Shown here: in pieces, positions 1 to 5,197 of the stretch | Layout: the number at the start of each line of letters is the position of its first letter | Position numbering within the stretch: position 1 is the stretch's first letter | Assembly: GCA_002389175.1 (NCBI GenBank) | Contig: DGNZ01000183.1 | Span: 1-7,419 of the forward strand | Length of the DNA: 7,419 nucleotides | From: Rhodospirillaceae bacterium UBA4479 | Lineage (GTDB): Bacteria > Pseudomonadota > Alphaproteobacteria > Rhodospirillales > Casp-alpha2 | Reading direction: 5' to 3' | Position numbers and translations under genes: made by a program | The notes under the pieces: model-generated | Seen by the model: only the letters and a program-made list of their open reading frames with translations | Told to the model about the DNA's origin: nothing | Databases searched by the model: none

Positions 1-611
1 TCTCGATCTAAAAGTGCCGATGTTTCACGGAGCGATTCGGCCCGTGCTGAGATTTCAGCGCGGGCTTTGACCAAGAACTCGACTTCTTCGCGAAGCGCCA
101 CGGCCTGTTTATCAATTTGACTGACCGCCGCACGCAGCAGAATCGCTGTACGGACTGTGTCAGCGGGTGCCGTCGGTTGCGCGATCAGCGCTTCGGGTGG
201 ATATTGCGCGATACGTTGCATGGCAGATAGAACCCGTGCGAATTTTTTCCGGCTGGCGCGCAACTCCTGCGCCTTGGTATCGCGAAGCTTTTCAAGTTCC
301 GACATCCTCGCGGTGATAATTTCAACCTGACGTTCATGTTGCTGAACAGCCTTGGCTGCCGACACCATCTCGTTTTGTAGGCTACCGATATCCTTGGCAA
401 TGGTTTCAGAACGCGCCCGCGCCGCCTCGGCTGCAGATTTTTCTGTTACAATATTACGTTCAATATTTTTAAGTTGGTCTGTCGAAGATGGAGACTGCGC
501 ATGGACGTTATAAGATAACACCAGACACAAAACCGCGCTGCCAAAGATGGCCAACGCATGGCTTCTGCAACTGAATTTGGACGGGGCGCTATTCAGCGGC
601 CGCTGTTTCAG
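1..611 (-). CDS. EnvC-like murein hydrolase activator, N-terminal part (3' end outside window)
   Basis: The reading frame is open from an in-frame TAG at 626-624 down to position 1, giving 203 codons. There is no ATG or GTG near its start. The best start is CTG at 611, because AGGAG sits 7 nt upstream (623-619) and the resulting N-terminus (MKQRPLNS...) is basic. It is followed by a hydrophobic stretch (about residues 19-34) and a likely signal-peptidase site after VHA (36-38). The remainder is an Ala/Glu/Lys/Arg/Gln-rich coiled coil (about 42-203), with segments such as DQLKNIERNI and SELEKLRDTKAQ. A secreted coiled-coil protein directly after gpmI is typical of alphaproteobacterial EnvC-like proteins, whose C-terminal LytM/M23 domain activates or performs peptidoglycan cleavage at division. 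That domain would lie outside the window, so the assignment rests on the N-terminus and gene context. A TTG at 554 is the alternative start, but it lacks a clear Shine-Dalgarno sequence and a basic n-region. The gene overlaps gpmI by 23 nt, which suggests translational coupling. Confidence 0.75.
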   Translation of the reverse strand, partial: MKQRPLNSAPSKFSCRSHALAIFGSAVLCLVLSYNVHAQSPSSTDQLKNIERNIVTEKSAAEAARARSETIAKDIGSLQNEMVSAAKAVQQHERQVEIITARMSELEKLRDTKAQELRASRKKFARVLSAMQRIAQYPPEALIAQPTAPADTVRTAILLRAAVSQIDKQAVALREEVEFLVKARAEISARAESLRETSALLDR

Positions 612-2154
612 CGTGTTTCTCCTCTATCAGGCTATGGCCTGTCATTTCGCCAGGTTGTGGCAATTCCAATAAACGCAAGATCGTCGGGGCCACATCGGCC
701 AAACGACCTTCTTGAAGACCTTTCACAAAACCAGGCGGATTGACCATGATAAATGGTACAGGATTCATGGTGTGTTGTGTATGCGGGCCATGATTTTCAG
801 GATCATGCATCTGTTCGCAATTCCCATGATCTGCAGTCACAAGCATCACACCACCAGCCGCTTTCACTGCTTTTTCCAGCGCATTCAGAGATTGATCAAT
901 GGCAACCACAGCTTTGCGTGCGGCTTCAAGCACACCCGTATGGCCGACCATATCGCCATTCGCATAATTGACGATGATCAGGTCGTACTTTCCTGACGAA
1001 ATGGCAGATACCAAATTTTCCGTGACCTCTGGTGCCGACATTTCGGGTTGAAGGTCATAGGTCGCGACCTGTGGCGACGGAATCAAAATACGCTCTTCAC
1101 CCTCGAACACAGCTTCGCGGCCACCATTAAAAAAGAATGTGACGTGGGCATATTTTTCGGTTTCGGCAATCCGAAGCTGCTTAAGCCCTGCCTCGGCAAC
1201 CAATTCACCCAAAATGTTAGTCAGTTCCGATGGCGGGAAAATCGCGTCCATATACGCCGAATGGGCTGTTGAATATTGCACCATACCAAGCTGTGCGGCG
1301 AACTTCACTGTTTTCGAACGCTCAAACCCGTCAAAGGCCGGATCACACAATGCTGCCAAGATTTCACGTGCACGGTCTGCGCGGAAATTCGCCATCAGCA
1401 CGCCGTCGCTGTCATTCATACCATCGTAGCCACCGATGACAGCAGGCATCACGAATTCATCGGTAATATCCGTGGCATAAGCATCCGCAATGACTTCGGA
1501 CGCATTATTGAACGCATTCCCTTTTGCACTCACCATGCAATCATAGGATTTCTGCACCCGGTCCCAACGATTGTCGCGATCCAGTGCAAAGTATCGACCA
1601 GATACAGTGCTGAGTTGGCAGTCATTTAATACAGCAATCGCTGCCTCAAACGCCGCAACATCTGTAGCAGCATTTTTAGGCGGCATATCCCGCCCATCAA
1701 GAAATCCATGAACACGGACGGGGATACCCTCGTCATCAAGTACTTTGGCAAGGGCTGCAATATGAACTTGATGCGAATGAACGCCACCTGGCGACAAAAG
1801 CCCCAACAAATGGCAGGTTCCACCCGATGCTTTCAACGCAGAGATATAGGCCCGAACATTCTCAACATCTTTGATCGTGTTTTCTCGGATTGCTTTATCG
1901 ATTTTCGGCAATTCCTGGAGAACAACGCGCCCGGCACCCAGGTTCATATGCCCCACTTCGGAGTTGCCCATCTGACCATCAGGCAAGCCTACTTCTTGTG
2001 CCGATGCATCCAGGCGCGAGCGCGGGTAATTTTTGACCATCGCGTCCCAAGTCGGCGTATGACCACCCGAAATCGCGTTATCTGGTGCGTCCGCGCGCTC
2101 TCCCCATCCATCGAGGATGCAAAGCACAACTGGTTTGGGCCGAGATGACGTCAT
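589..2154 (-). CDS. gpmI: 2,3-bisphosphoglycerate-independent phosphoglycerate mutase
   Basis: This cytosolic, metal-dependent enzyme interconverts 3- and 2-phosphoglycerate in glycolysis and gluconeogenesis. The protein has 521 residues, close to the usual 505-515. Visible landmarks are the N-terminal metal-site Asp15 in LDGWG and the catalytic Ser65 in MGNSEVGHMN, which carries the phosphate during the reaction. Further landmarks are substrate-site residues in GGVHSH (about 123-128) and HGFLDGRD (149-156), the metal ligands Asp401 and His405 in NGDMVGHTG, Asp442 and His443 in ADHGN, and His461 in PHTQHT. All expected catalytic residues are present. I chose ATG at 2154, preceded by AAGG with an 8-nt spacer. 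An in-frame GTG at 2178 would add eight residues but has no Shine-Dalgarno sequence. The hbpS-like gene ends 92 nt upstream and the envC-like gene overlaps its 3' end by 23 nt. Confidence 0.97.
   Translation of the reverse strand: MTSSRPKPVVLCILDGWGERADAPDNAISGGHTPTWDAMVKNYPRSRLDASAQEVGLPDGQMGNSEVGHMNLGAGRVVLQELPKIDKAIRENTIKDVENVRAYISALKASGGTCHLLGLLSPGGVHSHQVHIAALAKVLDDEGIPVRVHGFLDGRDMPPKNAATDVAAFEAAIAVLNDCQLSTVSGRYFALDRDNRWDRVQKSYDCMVSAKGNAFNNASEVIADAYATDITDEFVMPAVIGGYDGMNDSDGVLMANFRADRAREILAALCDPAFDGFERSKTVKFAAQLGMVQYSTAHSAYMDAIFPPSELTNILGELVAEAGLKQLRIAETEKYAHVTFFFNGGREAVFEGEERILIPSPQVATYDLQPEMSAPEVTENLVSAISSGKYDLIIVNYANGDMVGHTGVLEAARKAVVAIDQSLNALEKAVKAAGGVMLVTADHGNCEQMHDPENHGPHTQHTMNPVPFIMVNPPGFVKGLQEGRLADVAPTILRLLELPQPGEMTGHSLIEEKHAETAAAE
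619..623 (-). promoter_or_regulatory. Shine-Dalgarno AGGAG for the CTG start of the envC-like gene
   Basis: AGGAG lies within the last codons of gpmI, 7 nt before the CTG at 611. It is the only strong ribosome binding site near the beginning of this open frame, so it decides the start. Confidence 0.65.
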
Positions 2155-2246
2155 GTCGCTTACCTTAAGTTTGAGCACAGTTTACATCAATTCGATGAAA
2201 ACAACGACTGCACTCTGCACTTACACGAGATTGTTCTCTATTCAGA

Positions 2247-2678
2247 TCAGCCAGTGGCTGCGGTAAAGCCAGATGCTTCAATCGCTGTGACAGCGGCAGT
2301 TTCGTCATTGTCAGACGAATCACCCGTAATCCCGCATGCACCGATGATGGCACCATCAGCGTCTTTGATCAGCACGCCACCTGCAACAGGCACCAAGGAA
2401 CCGTGTGCCAATGAATTCATGGCCTGAATGAAGGTAGGATCCACTTGTGCACGGTCATAAAGGGCGCGCGATCCAAGCCCCATACTAATCGCGCCATGTG
2501 CCTTACCAATCGCGATATCAGGACGCATATTCGCAGCACCATCTTCGCGTTCTAGTGCTTTAAGATTACCTGTCGAATCCAATACTGCGACGGTCAATGG
2601 GTTAAGGCCCATATCACGGCCTTTTGCCAACGCATCAGCAACGATTTTACGGGCTTGTTCCAAAGTAACGTTAGACAT
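2247..2678 (-). CDS. GlcG/HbpS-family (heme-binding-like) protein
   Basis: A 143-residue protein of the GlcG/HbpS/PduO-C fold. It has the family pattern: VAVLDSTGNLKALEREDGA (about 30-48), an IAIGKA helix start, the N...LVPVAGGV loop, and a C-terminal DGAIIGACGITG segment followed by the acidic DNDE stretch and an alanine-rich helix. Members bind heme or corrinoids, or have no known ligand. The name GlcG comes from glycolate operons, but no glycolate gene is near, so the role here is open. There is no signal peptide, so a cytosolic location is expected. Start: ATG at 2678 with GGAG 6 nt upstream. A TTG at 2690 would add four residues but overlaps that Shine-Dalgarno sequence, so I reject it. 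The gene lies between rlmH and gpmI, which often follow each other more directly in alphaproteobacteria. A 247-nt gap with a palindromic element precedes it, so it may have been inserted and may have its own promoter. Confidence 0.88.
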   Translation of the reverse strand: MSNVTLEQARKIVADALAKGRDMGLNPLTVAVLDSTGNLKALEREDGAANMRPDIAIGKAHGAISMGLGSRALYDRAQVDPTFIQAMNSLAHGSLVPVAGGVLIKDADGAIIGACGITGDSSDNDETAAVTAIEASGFTAATG

Positions 2679-2684
2679 CGAATT

Positions 2685-2688
2685 CTCC
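2685..2688 (-). promoter_or_regulatory. Shine-Dalgarno GGAG of the hbpS-like gene
   Basis: GGAG lies 6 nt before ATG 2678. Its first G is the last base of the upstream in-frame TTG (2690-2688), so that TTG cannot be the main start. This fixes the protein at 143 residues. Confidence 0.75.
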
Positions 2689-2788
2689 AATTAATGACAG
2701 GTCAATTTGGCGCGGAACATAACACCCCGATCGCCTACGGAAAAGTGCCCCAGGCCAACGAATTCGTGATTATTAGGAATTACAGCCT

Positions 2789-2905
2789 CGTCGTCCCGGA
2801 CTTGGTCCGGGATCTCGCTCAATCGAGTAAAAAATATACCTATCGAAGCAATATCCCAAATCTCAGCTTGTATGAATAAGATCCCGGACCAAGTCCGGGG
2901 CGACG
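2789..2905. repeat. Composite palindromic element: two inverted 27-nt repeats around a 63-nt AT-richer core
   Basis: The left arm (2789-2815) and right arm (2879-2905) are inverted copies that pair at 26 of 27 positions; the exception is T2794 against G2901. Each arm is itself a hairpin: CCCGGAC-TTG-GTCCGGG at 2795-2811 and CCCGGAC-CAA-GTCCGGG at 2883-2899. The same arm type occurs at 4591-4616. Dispersed short palindromes of this kind are common between genes in alphaproteobacterial genomes and generate spurious peptides such as IPDQVRDD. In RNA the pair could form either two small hairpins or one 27-bp stem. It fills much of the 247-nt gap between rlmH and the hbpS-like gene, where it could stabilise, terminate or mark processing of the transcript. 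No transposase or obvious target duplication is visible. Confidence 0.85.
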
Positions 2906-2925
2906 GAATGAGAAGCCGCCATAAC

Positions 2926-3384
2926 TCAATCCCGATGGTACGGATGCCCAGCTTGAATCGACTGCGCACGGTAGAGTTGCTCAGACAACATGCCTCGAAC
3001 CAACATATGCGGCCATGTTTGCGGCCCAAATCCCAGCAGTCTATTCGCACGGTCGCGAACGTATTGTGCCAAGCCATTTGCACCACCGATCACAAACGCC
3101 ATGTCACGAGTGCCGGTATCTTGTTCGTGTGTCAGAAAATCTGCAAACGCTCTGCTCGTCATGGGCTTGCCGCGTTCATCCAGTGCCATGACATAGGCTC
3201 CGTCGGGGACTTTCGCTAAAATCAGTTCTGCTTCTCGGCTCATGAGTTCCGCATCGGATAATCGACGCTTTTCCTCGACCTCAATCAGATCGAGGTTGGG
3301 GCGTAATCGTTTTTGATATGAGGTGAAAAGCTCTTGTTCCGGGCCTTTTTTGGCACGACCAACAGCTATGAGGGTCAAACGCAC
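2926..3384 (-). CDS. rlmH: 23S rRNA (pseudouridine1915-N3)-methyltransferase RlmH
   Basis: RlmH is a small SPOUT-family methyltransferase that uses S-adenosylmethionine to methylate pseudouridine 1915 in helix 69 of 23S rRNA on the assembled 70S ribosome, acting as a homodimer. The 152-residue length matches the family (about 155). Landmarks are the MRLTLIAVGR start, ALDERGK (about 67-73), the cofactor-loop motif FVIGGANG, the helix motif PHMLVRGMLSEQLYRA, and the hallmark C-terminus GHPYHRD. I chose the GTG start at 3384 because it gives the exact family N-terminus and has GGGA 7 nt upstream; no better start is in frame. It follows rsfS by 87 nt, and that gap holds two tandem hairpins. Two ribosome-function genes side by side (rsfS, rlmH) is a conserved pairing. 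Confidence 0.97.
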   Translation of the reverse strand: MRLTLIAVGRAKKGPEQELFTSYQKRLRPNLDLIEVEEKRRLSDAELMSREAELILAKVPDGAYVMALDERGKPMTSRAFADFLTHEQDTGTRDMAFVIGGANGLAQYVRDRANRLLGFGPQTWPHMLVRGMLSEQLYRAQSIQAGHPYHRD

Positions 3385-3403
3385 ACCGTTTTCCCAATCA
3401 ATG

Positions 3404-3453
3404 GCGGCGAAGGACGCCGCAGTTATCGTATGCGGCGATGGACGCCGCAGTTA
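3404..3453. repeat. Short tandem repeat with two hairpins between rsfS and rlmH
   Basis: A 22-nt unit occurs at 3404-3425 and again at 3432-3453, a period of 28 nt, with 21 of 22 positions identical (A3411 against T3439). Each unit contains a perfect 6-bp stem, GCGGCG / CGCCGC, with a 5-nt loop. The repeat occupies more than half of the 87-nt gap upstream of rlmH. The stems are not followed by a T-run on the transcribed strand, so they do not look like a standard terminator. They may stabilise mRNA, pause polymerase, or be a simple local duplication. Confidence 0.8.
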
Positions 3454-3471
3454 AATCTTCAATCCCGTGAA

Positions 3472-3903
3472 TTAAACGGGTGCACCTGCCTCTGTATTTG
3501 CTGCAGTCGCATTACCAGCAACCACATCTGGGACAGACCACATTTTTTCCAAACCATAGAAATCACGCACCTCTGGCCGGAACAGATGGATAATTACATC
3601 CCCTGCATCAATCAGCACCCAATCACCTTGGGATTGACCTTCGATGCCAAGTTCCTTGATACCAGTTTCCTTAATTTTTTGTGTGAGATGCATGGCCATG
3701 GCGCCGACTTGTCGGCTGGATTGGCCCGTGGCAACGACCATGTAATCCGCAATTTCGGTCTTGCCGGCGAGATCGATTACGACAATGTCTTCAGCTTTAT
3801 CGTCATCGAGTGAGGTTTCCACCAAAGTCAGAAGTTTATCTCCGGACGGTAGAACTGCTTTTTTACGAGCTATTGCAATATTCCTTTCGAACCAAGAATC
3901 CAA
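3472..3903 (-). CDS. rsfS: Ribosome silencing factor RsfS (Iojap family)
   Basis: RsfS binds ribosomal protein uL14 on the 50S subunit and blocks joining with the 30S, reducing translation when nutrients are short. The family core is clear: LVETSLDDDKAEDIVVIDLAGK (about 26-48), IADYMVVATGQSSRQV, then the conserved GQSQGDWVLIDAGDVIIHLF and RPEVRDFYGLEKMW. The length is 143 residues, including about 24 residues ahead of the core and a short Ala/Thr-rich tail. Start: TTG at 3903 with AAGGG 6 nt upstream. There is no in-frame ATG or GTG before the core, although a rare ATT or ATA further in cannot be ruled out. It follows nadD by 35 nt, the usual nadD-rsfS-rlmH order. Confidence 0.95.
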   Translation of the reverse strand: MDSWFERNIAIARKKAVLPSGDKLLTLVETSLDDDKAEDIVVIDLAGKTEIADYMVVATGQSSRQVGAMAMHLTQKIKETGIKELGIEGQSQGDWVLIDAGDVIIHLFRPEVRDFYGLEKMWSVPDVVAGNATAANTEAGAPV

Positions 3904-3909
3904 TGTGTG

Positions 3910-3914
3910 CCCTT
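3910..3914 (-). promoter_or_regulatory. Shine-Dalgarno AAGGG for the TTG start of rsfS
   Basis: AAGGG ends 6 nt before TTG 3903 and supports that non-ATG start, which is otherwise ambiguous. Confidence 0.6.
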
Positions 3915-3938
3915 ACCTATTTTGTTAAACGCGAAGAG

Positions 3939-4571
3939 TCACGTCGGTAACGGCACAGTACGTCGAATTTTTGAATGTGAATGACCATCATCCCCACTCT
4001 GTCGAATGCGGGTGGCTGATTCAGGGTGTTCACGGATTTTCAAGAACACCCAAGCTGGCACCGCCGCATCTACCAAGCGGTTCGCCGCTGATCGGGGCCA
4101 TCGGTCCCGAGCGAACCGTCGGGCTACAACACTAGATGTAGCCCTAAAAGAGTATCCGGGGCGACCAAATACTGCAATGGGCACCGTATTAAATATCCGT
4201 GACCATTGATACCAATGATGCATTTGCAGCAGGTTATCCGCGCCCATCAGCCACACAAATGCGATATTTGGAAATCGGCGTTTCAACTCAACCAGGGTAT
4301 CCGATGTGAATTGTGTCCCCAGATCAGCCTCTAAATCAGTCACCGTGATTCGAGGTTCTAAATGTGCAATTTCAGCTGCACGGATTAATCGCTTGTCCAA
4401 GCTCTGCATATCATTCGACGATTTAAGCGGATTTTGCGGCGACACCAGCCACCAGATTTCATCCAGCCCCAGCATCCGAAGCGCCATCTGGCTGATGTGC
4501 AAATGCCCATCATGAGCCGGATTAAATGATCCACCCAATAGGCCAATGCGCGTGTATGATTTAGAAGGCAT
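3939..4571 (-). CDS. nadD: Nicotinate-nucleotide adenylyltransferase
   Basis: NadD transfers AMP from ATP to nicotinate mononucleotide, making deamido-NAD in the last-but-one step of NAD synthesis; it is cytosolic. The 210-residue protein shows the nucleotidyltransferase signature GGSFNPAHDGHL (about 14-25), with the HxGH-type motif represented by HDGH. It also has the substrate-site segment LDEIWWLVSPQNPLK, then TSDTL, FVWLMGADNL and the MHHWYQW segment, and HPESATRIR near the C-terminus, where family members usually end. A further tail of about 20 residues rich in Ser/His/Arg follows and is probably not catalytic. The start is ATG at 4571, directly before MPSKSYTRIGLLGG; its ribosome site (GAG, 7 nt upstream) is weak. 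The 125-nt gap upstream, toward ytoQ, holds a palindromic element. Confidence 0.96.
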   Translation of the reverse strand: MPSKSYTRIGLLGGSFNPAHDGHLHISQMALRMLGLDEIWWLVSPQNPLKSSNDMQSLDKRLIRAAEIAHLEPRITVTDLEADLGTQFTSDTLVELKRRFPNIAFVWLMGADNLLQMHHWYQWSRIFNTVPIAVFGRPGYSFRATSSVVARRFARDRWPRSAANRLVDAAVPAWVFLKIREHPESATRIRQSGDDGHSHSKIRRTVPLPT

Positions 4572-4588
4572 GAGTTATCTCAAATCAC

Positions 4589-4688
4589 TCGTCGTCCCGG
4601 ACTTGATCCGGGATCTTTTTTGGACCGGCAAACTTTTGCCTCGCAGACACAAGATCCCGGGTCTCGCAATGCTCGCCCGGGACGACGA
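4589..4688. repeat. Composite palindromic element with two different arm types
   Basis: The left arm (4591-4616) is nearly identical to the arms of the element at 2789-2905, with hairpin CCCGGA-CTTGA-TCCGGG at 4596-4612. The right arm (4652-4686, inverted) shares the outer ends (GTCGTCCCGGG and CCCGGGATCT, read on the minus strand) but carries a longer, different middle. The outermost bases 4589-4590 and 4687-4688 also pair. On the plus strand the left hairpin is followed by six T (4616-4621), giving a terminator-like look, but no plus-strand gene lies there. The element fills the nadD-ytoQ gap and could shape transcript ends or stability. Confidence 0.8.
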
Positions 4689-4696
4689 AATAATTA

Positions 4697-5179
4697 TCAT
4701 TCAGCCGCATTGGCGTGACGGGTCGGCATTGTGCCATTGATGATGTAGGCCAATGCCTCGACCACTTGCTCAGGCTCACGGGCCATGGCATTTGCGGAAC
4801 CGTCGACTTCCTTCAGAGCATGATCGTGCTCAGCCGGATGCAACGTAATGTAAGGAATACCCAAAGCCGCCGCGTATCCCGCATCGAACGCTGCATTCCA
4901 CTGTTTGTACTTCTCACCGAACCGTACGATGGCGATATCGGCGCTTTTTAACAGTGTCTGTGTCCGGATCGCATTCAACTGCGCACCCTTGCGGTCATGC
5001 CAGAACTTATCGGACTCAGCGCCAAAGATCGCGACACCGCAGTCATCAGAATCTTCGTGCACGGTGACAGGTGATACGAATTCAATCGGCAAGCCTGCTG
5101 CCTGCACACCGCTTTCGATCCGCTCGCGCCAATCAGAATGAATCTCACCCGAAAGATATACTGTCCAAATCGCTGTCAT
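4697..5179 (-). CDS. ytoQ: YtoQ family protein (nucleoside 2-deoxyribosyltransferase-like fold)
   Basis: A 160-residue protein with the YtoQ pattern: WTVYLSGEIHSDWRERI at the N-terminus, FVSPVTVHEDSDD (about 34-46), then FWHDRKGAQLNAIRTQTLL, the strand ADIAIVRFGEKYKQWN, and AAFDAGYAAALGIPYITLH. The family is related to nucleoside 2-deoxyribosyltransferases and nucleotide-binding Rossmann-like proteins, but to my knowledge its reaction is not established, so I give none. No signal peptide or membrane segment is seen. Start: ATG 5179 with GGAG 6 nt upstream; an in-frame TTG at 5191 overlaps that site and is rejected. It begins 18 nt after proA, so it is probably transcribed with proBA. This position between proA and nadD may hint at a link to small-molecule or nucleotide metabolism, but that is inference. 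Confidence 0.85.
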   Translation of the reverse strand: MTAIWTVYLSGEIHSDWRERIESGVQAAGLPIEFVSPVTVHEDSDDCGVAIFGAESDKFWHDRKGAQLNAIRTQTLLKSADIAIVRFGEKYKQWNAAFDAGYAAALGIPYITLHPAEHDHALKEVDGSANAMAREPEQVVEALAYIINGTMPTRHANAAE

Positions 5180-5185
5180 GTTGCT

Positions 5186-5189
5186 CTCC
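5186..5189 (-). promoter_or_regulatory. Shine-Dalgarno GGAG of ytoQ
   Basis: GGAG ends 6 nt before ATG 5179 and includes the last base of the rejected TTG start (5191-5189). The arrangement matches that of the hbpS-like gene. Confidence 0.75.
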
Positions 5190-5197
5190 AATACTCG

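Noticed and set aside
185..400. Minus-strand 71-codon frame starting with ATG in the envC-like region
   Set aside because: It is out of frame with the signal peptide plus coiled-coil reading of the same strand, and its composition looks random.
712..2148. Several plus-strand open frames of 70-146 codons opposite gpmI
   Set aside because: They are antisense to a clearly coding gene, with Cys/His/Arg-rich composition typical of shadow frames and no recognisable domain.
2178..2178. GTG 2178 as the gpmI start
   Set aside because: No Shine-Dalgarno sequence precedes it, whereas ATG 2154 has AAGG at 8 nt and fits the family N-terminus better.
2179..2246. Possible promoter before gpmI (TAAACT as a -10 box)
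   Set aside because: No acceptable -35 box lies at a suitable distance, so it cannot be told from chance.
2833..2859. Possible minus-strand promoter (TTGGGA, 15-nt gap, TATATT) in the core of the repeat element
   Set aside because: The spacing is short and the -35 match is poor. It is worth remembering if a transcript start is mapped here, but too weak to annotate.
2691..3086. Minus-strand 131-codon open frame overlapping the rlmH end and the repeat element
   Set aside because: It runs through rlmH in another frame and its middle encodes the palindrome-derived peptide IPDQVRDD, a known mark of spurious frames. It has no family resemblance.
3465..3481. CCCGT / ACGGG 5-bp stem around the rsfS stop codon as a terminator
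   Set aside because: The stem is short, the loop is 7 nt, and there is no following T-run on the transcribed strand.
4585..4791. Minus-strand 68-codon frame across the nadD-ytoQ gap
   Set aside because: It is a shadow of the ytoQ end plus the palindromic arm, ending in the same IPDQVRDD-type peptide.
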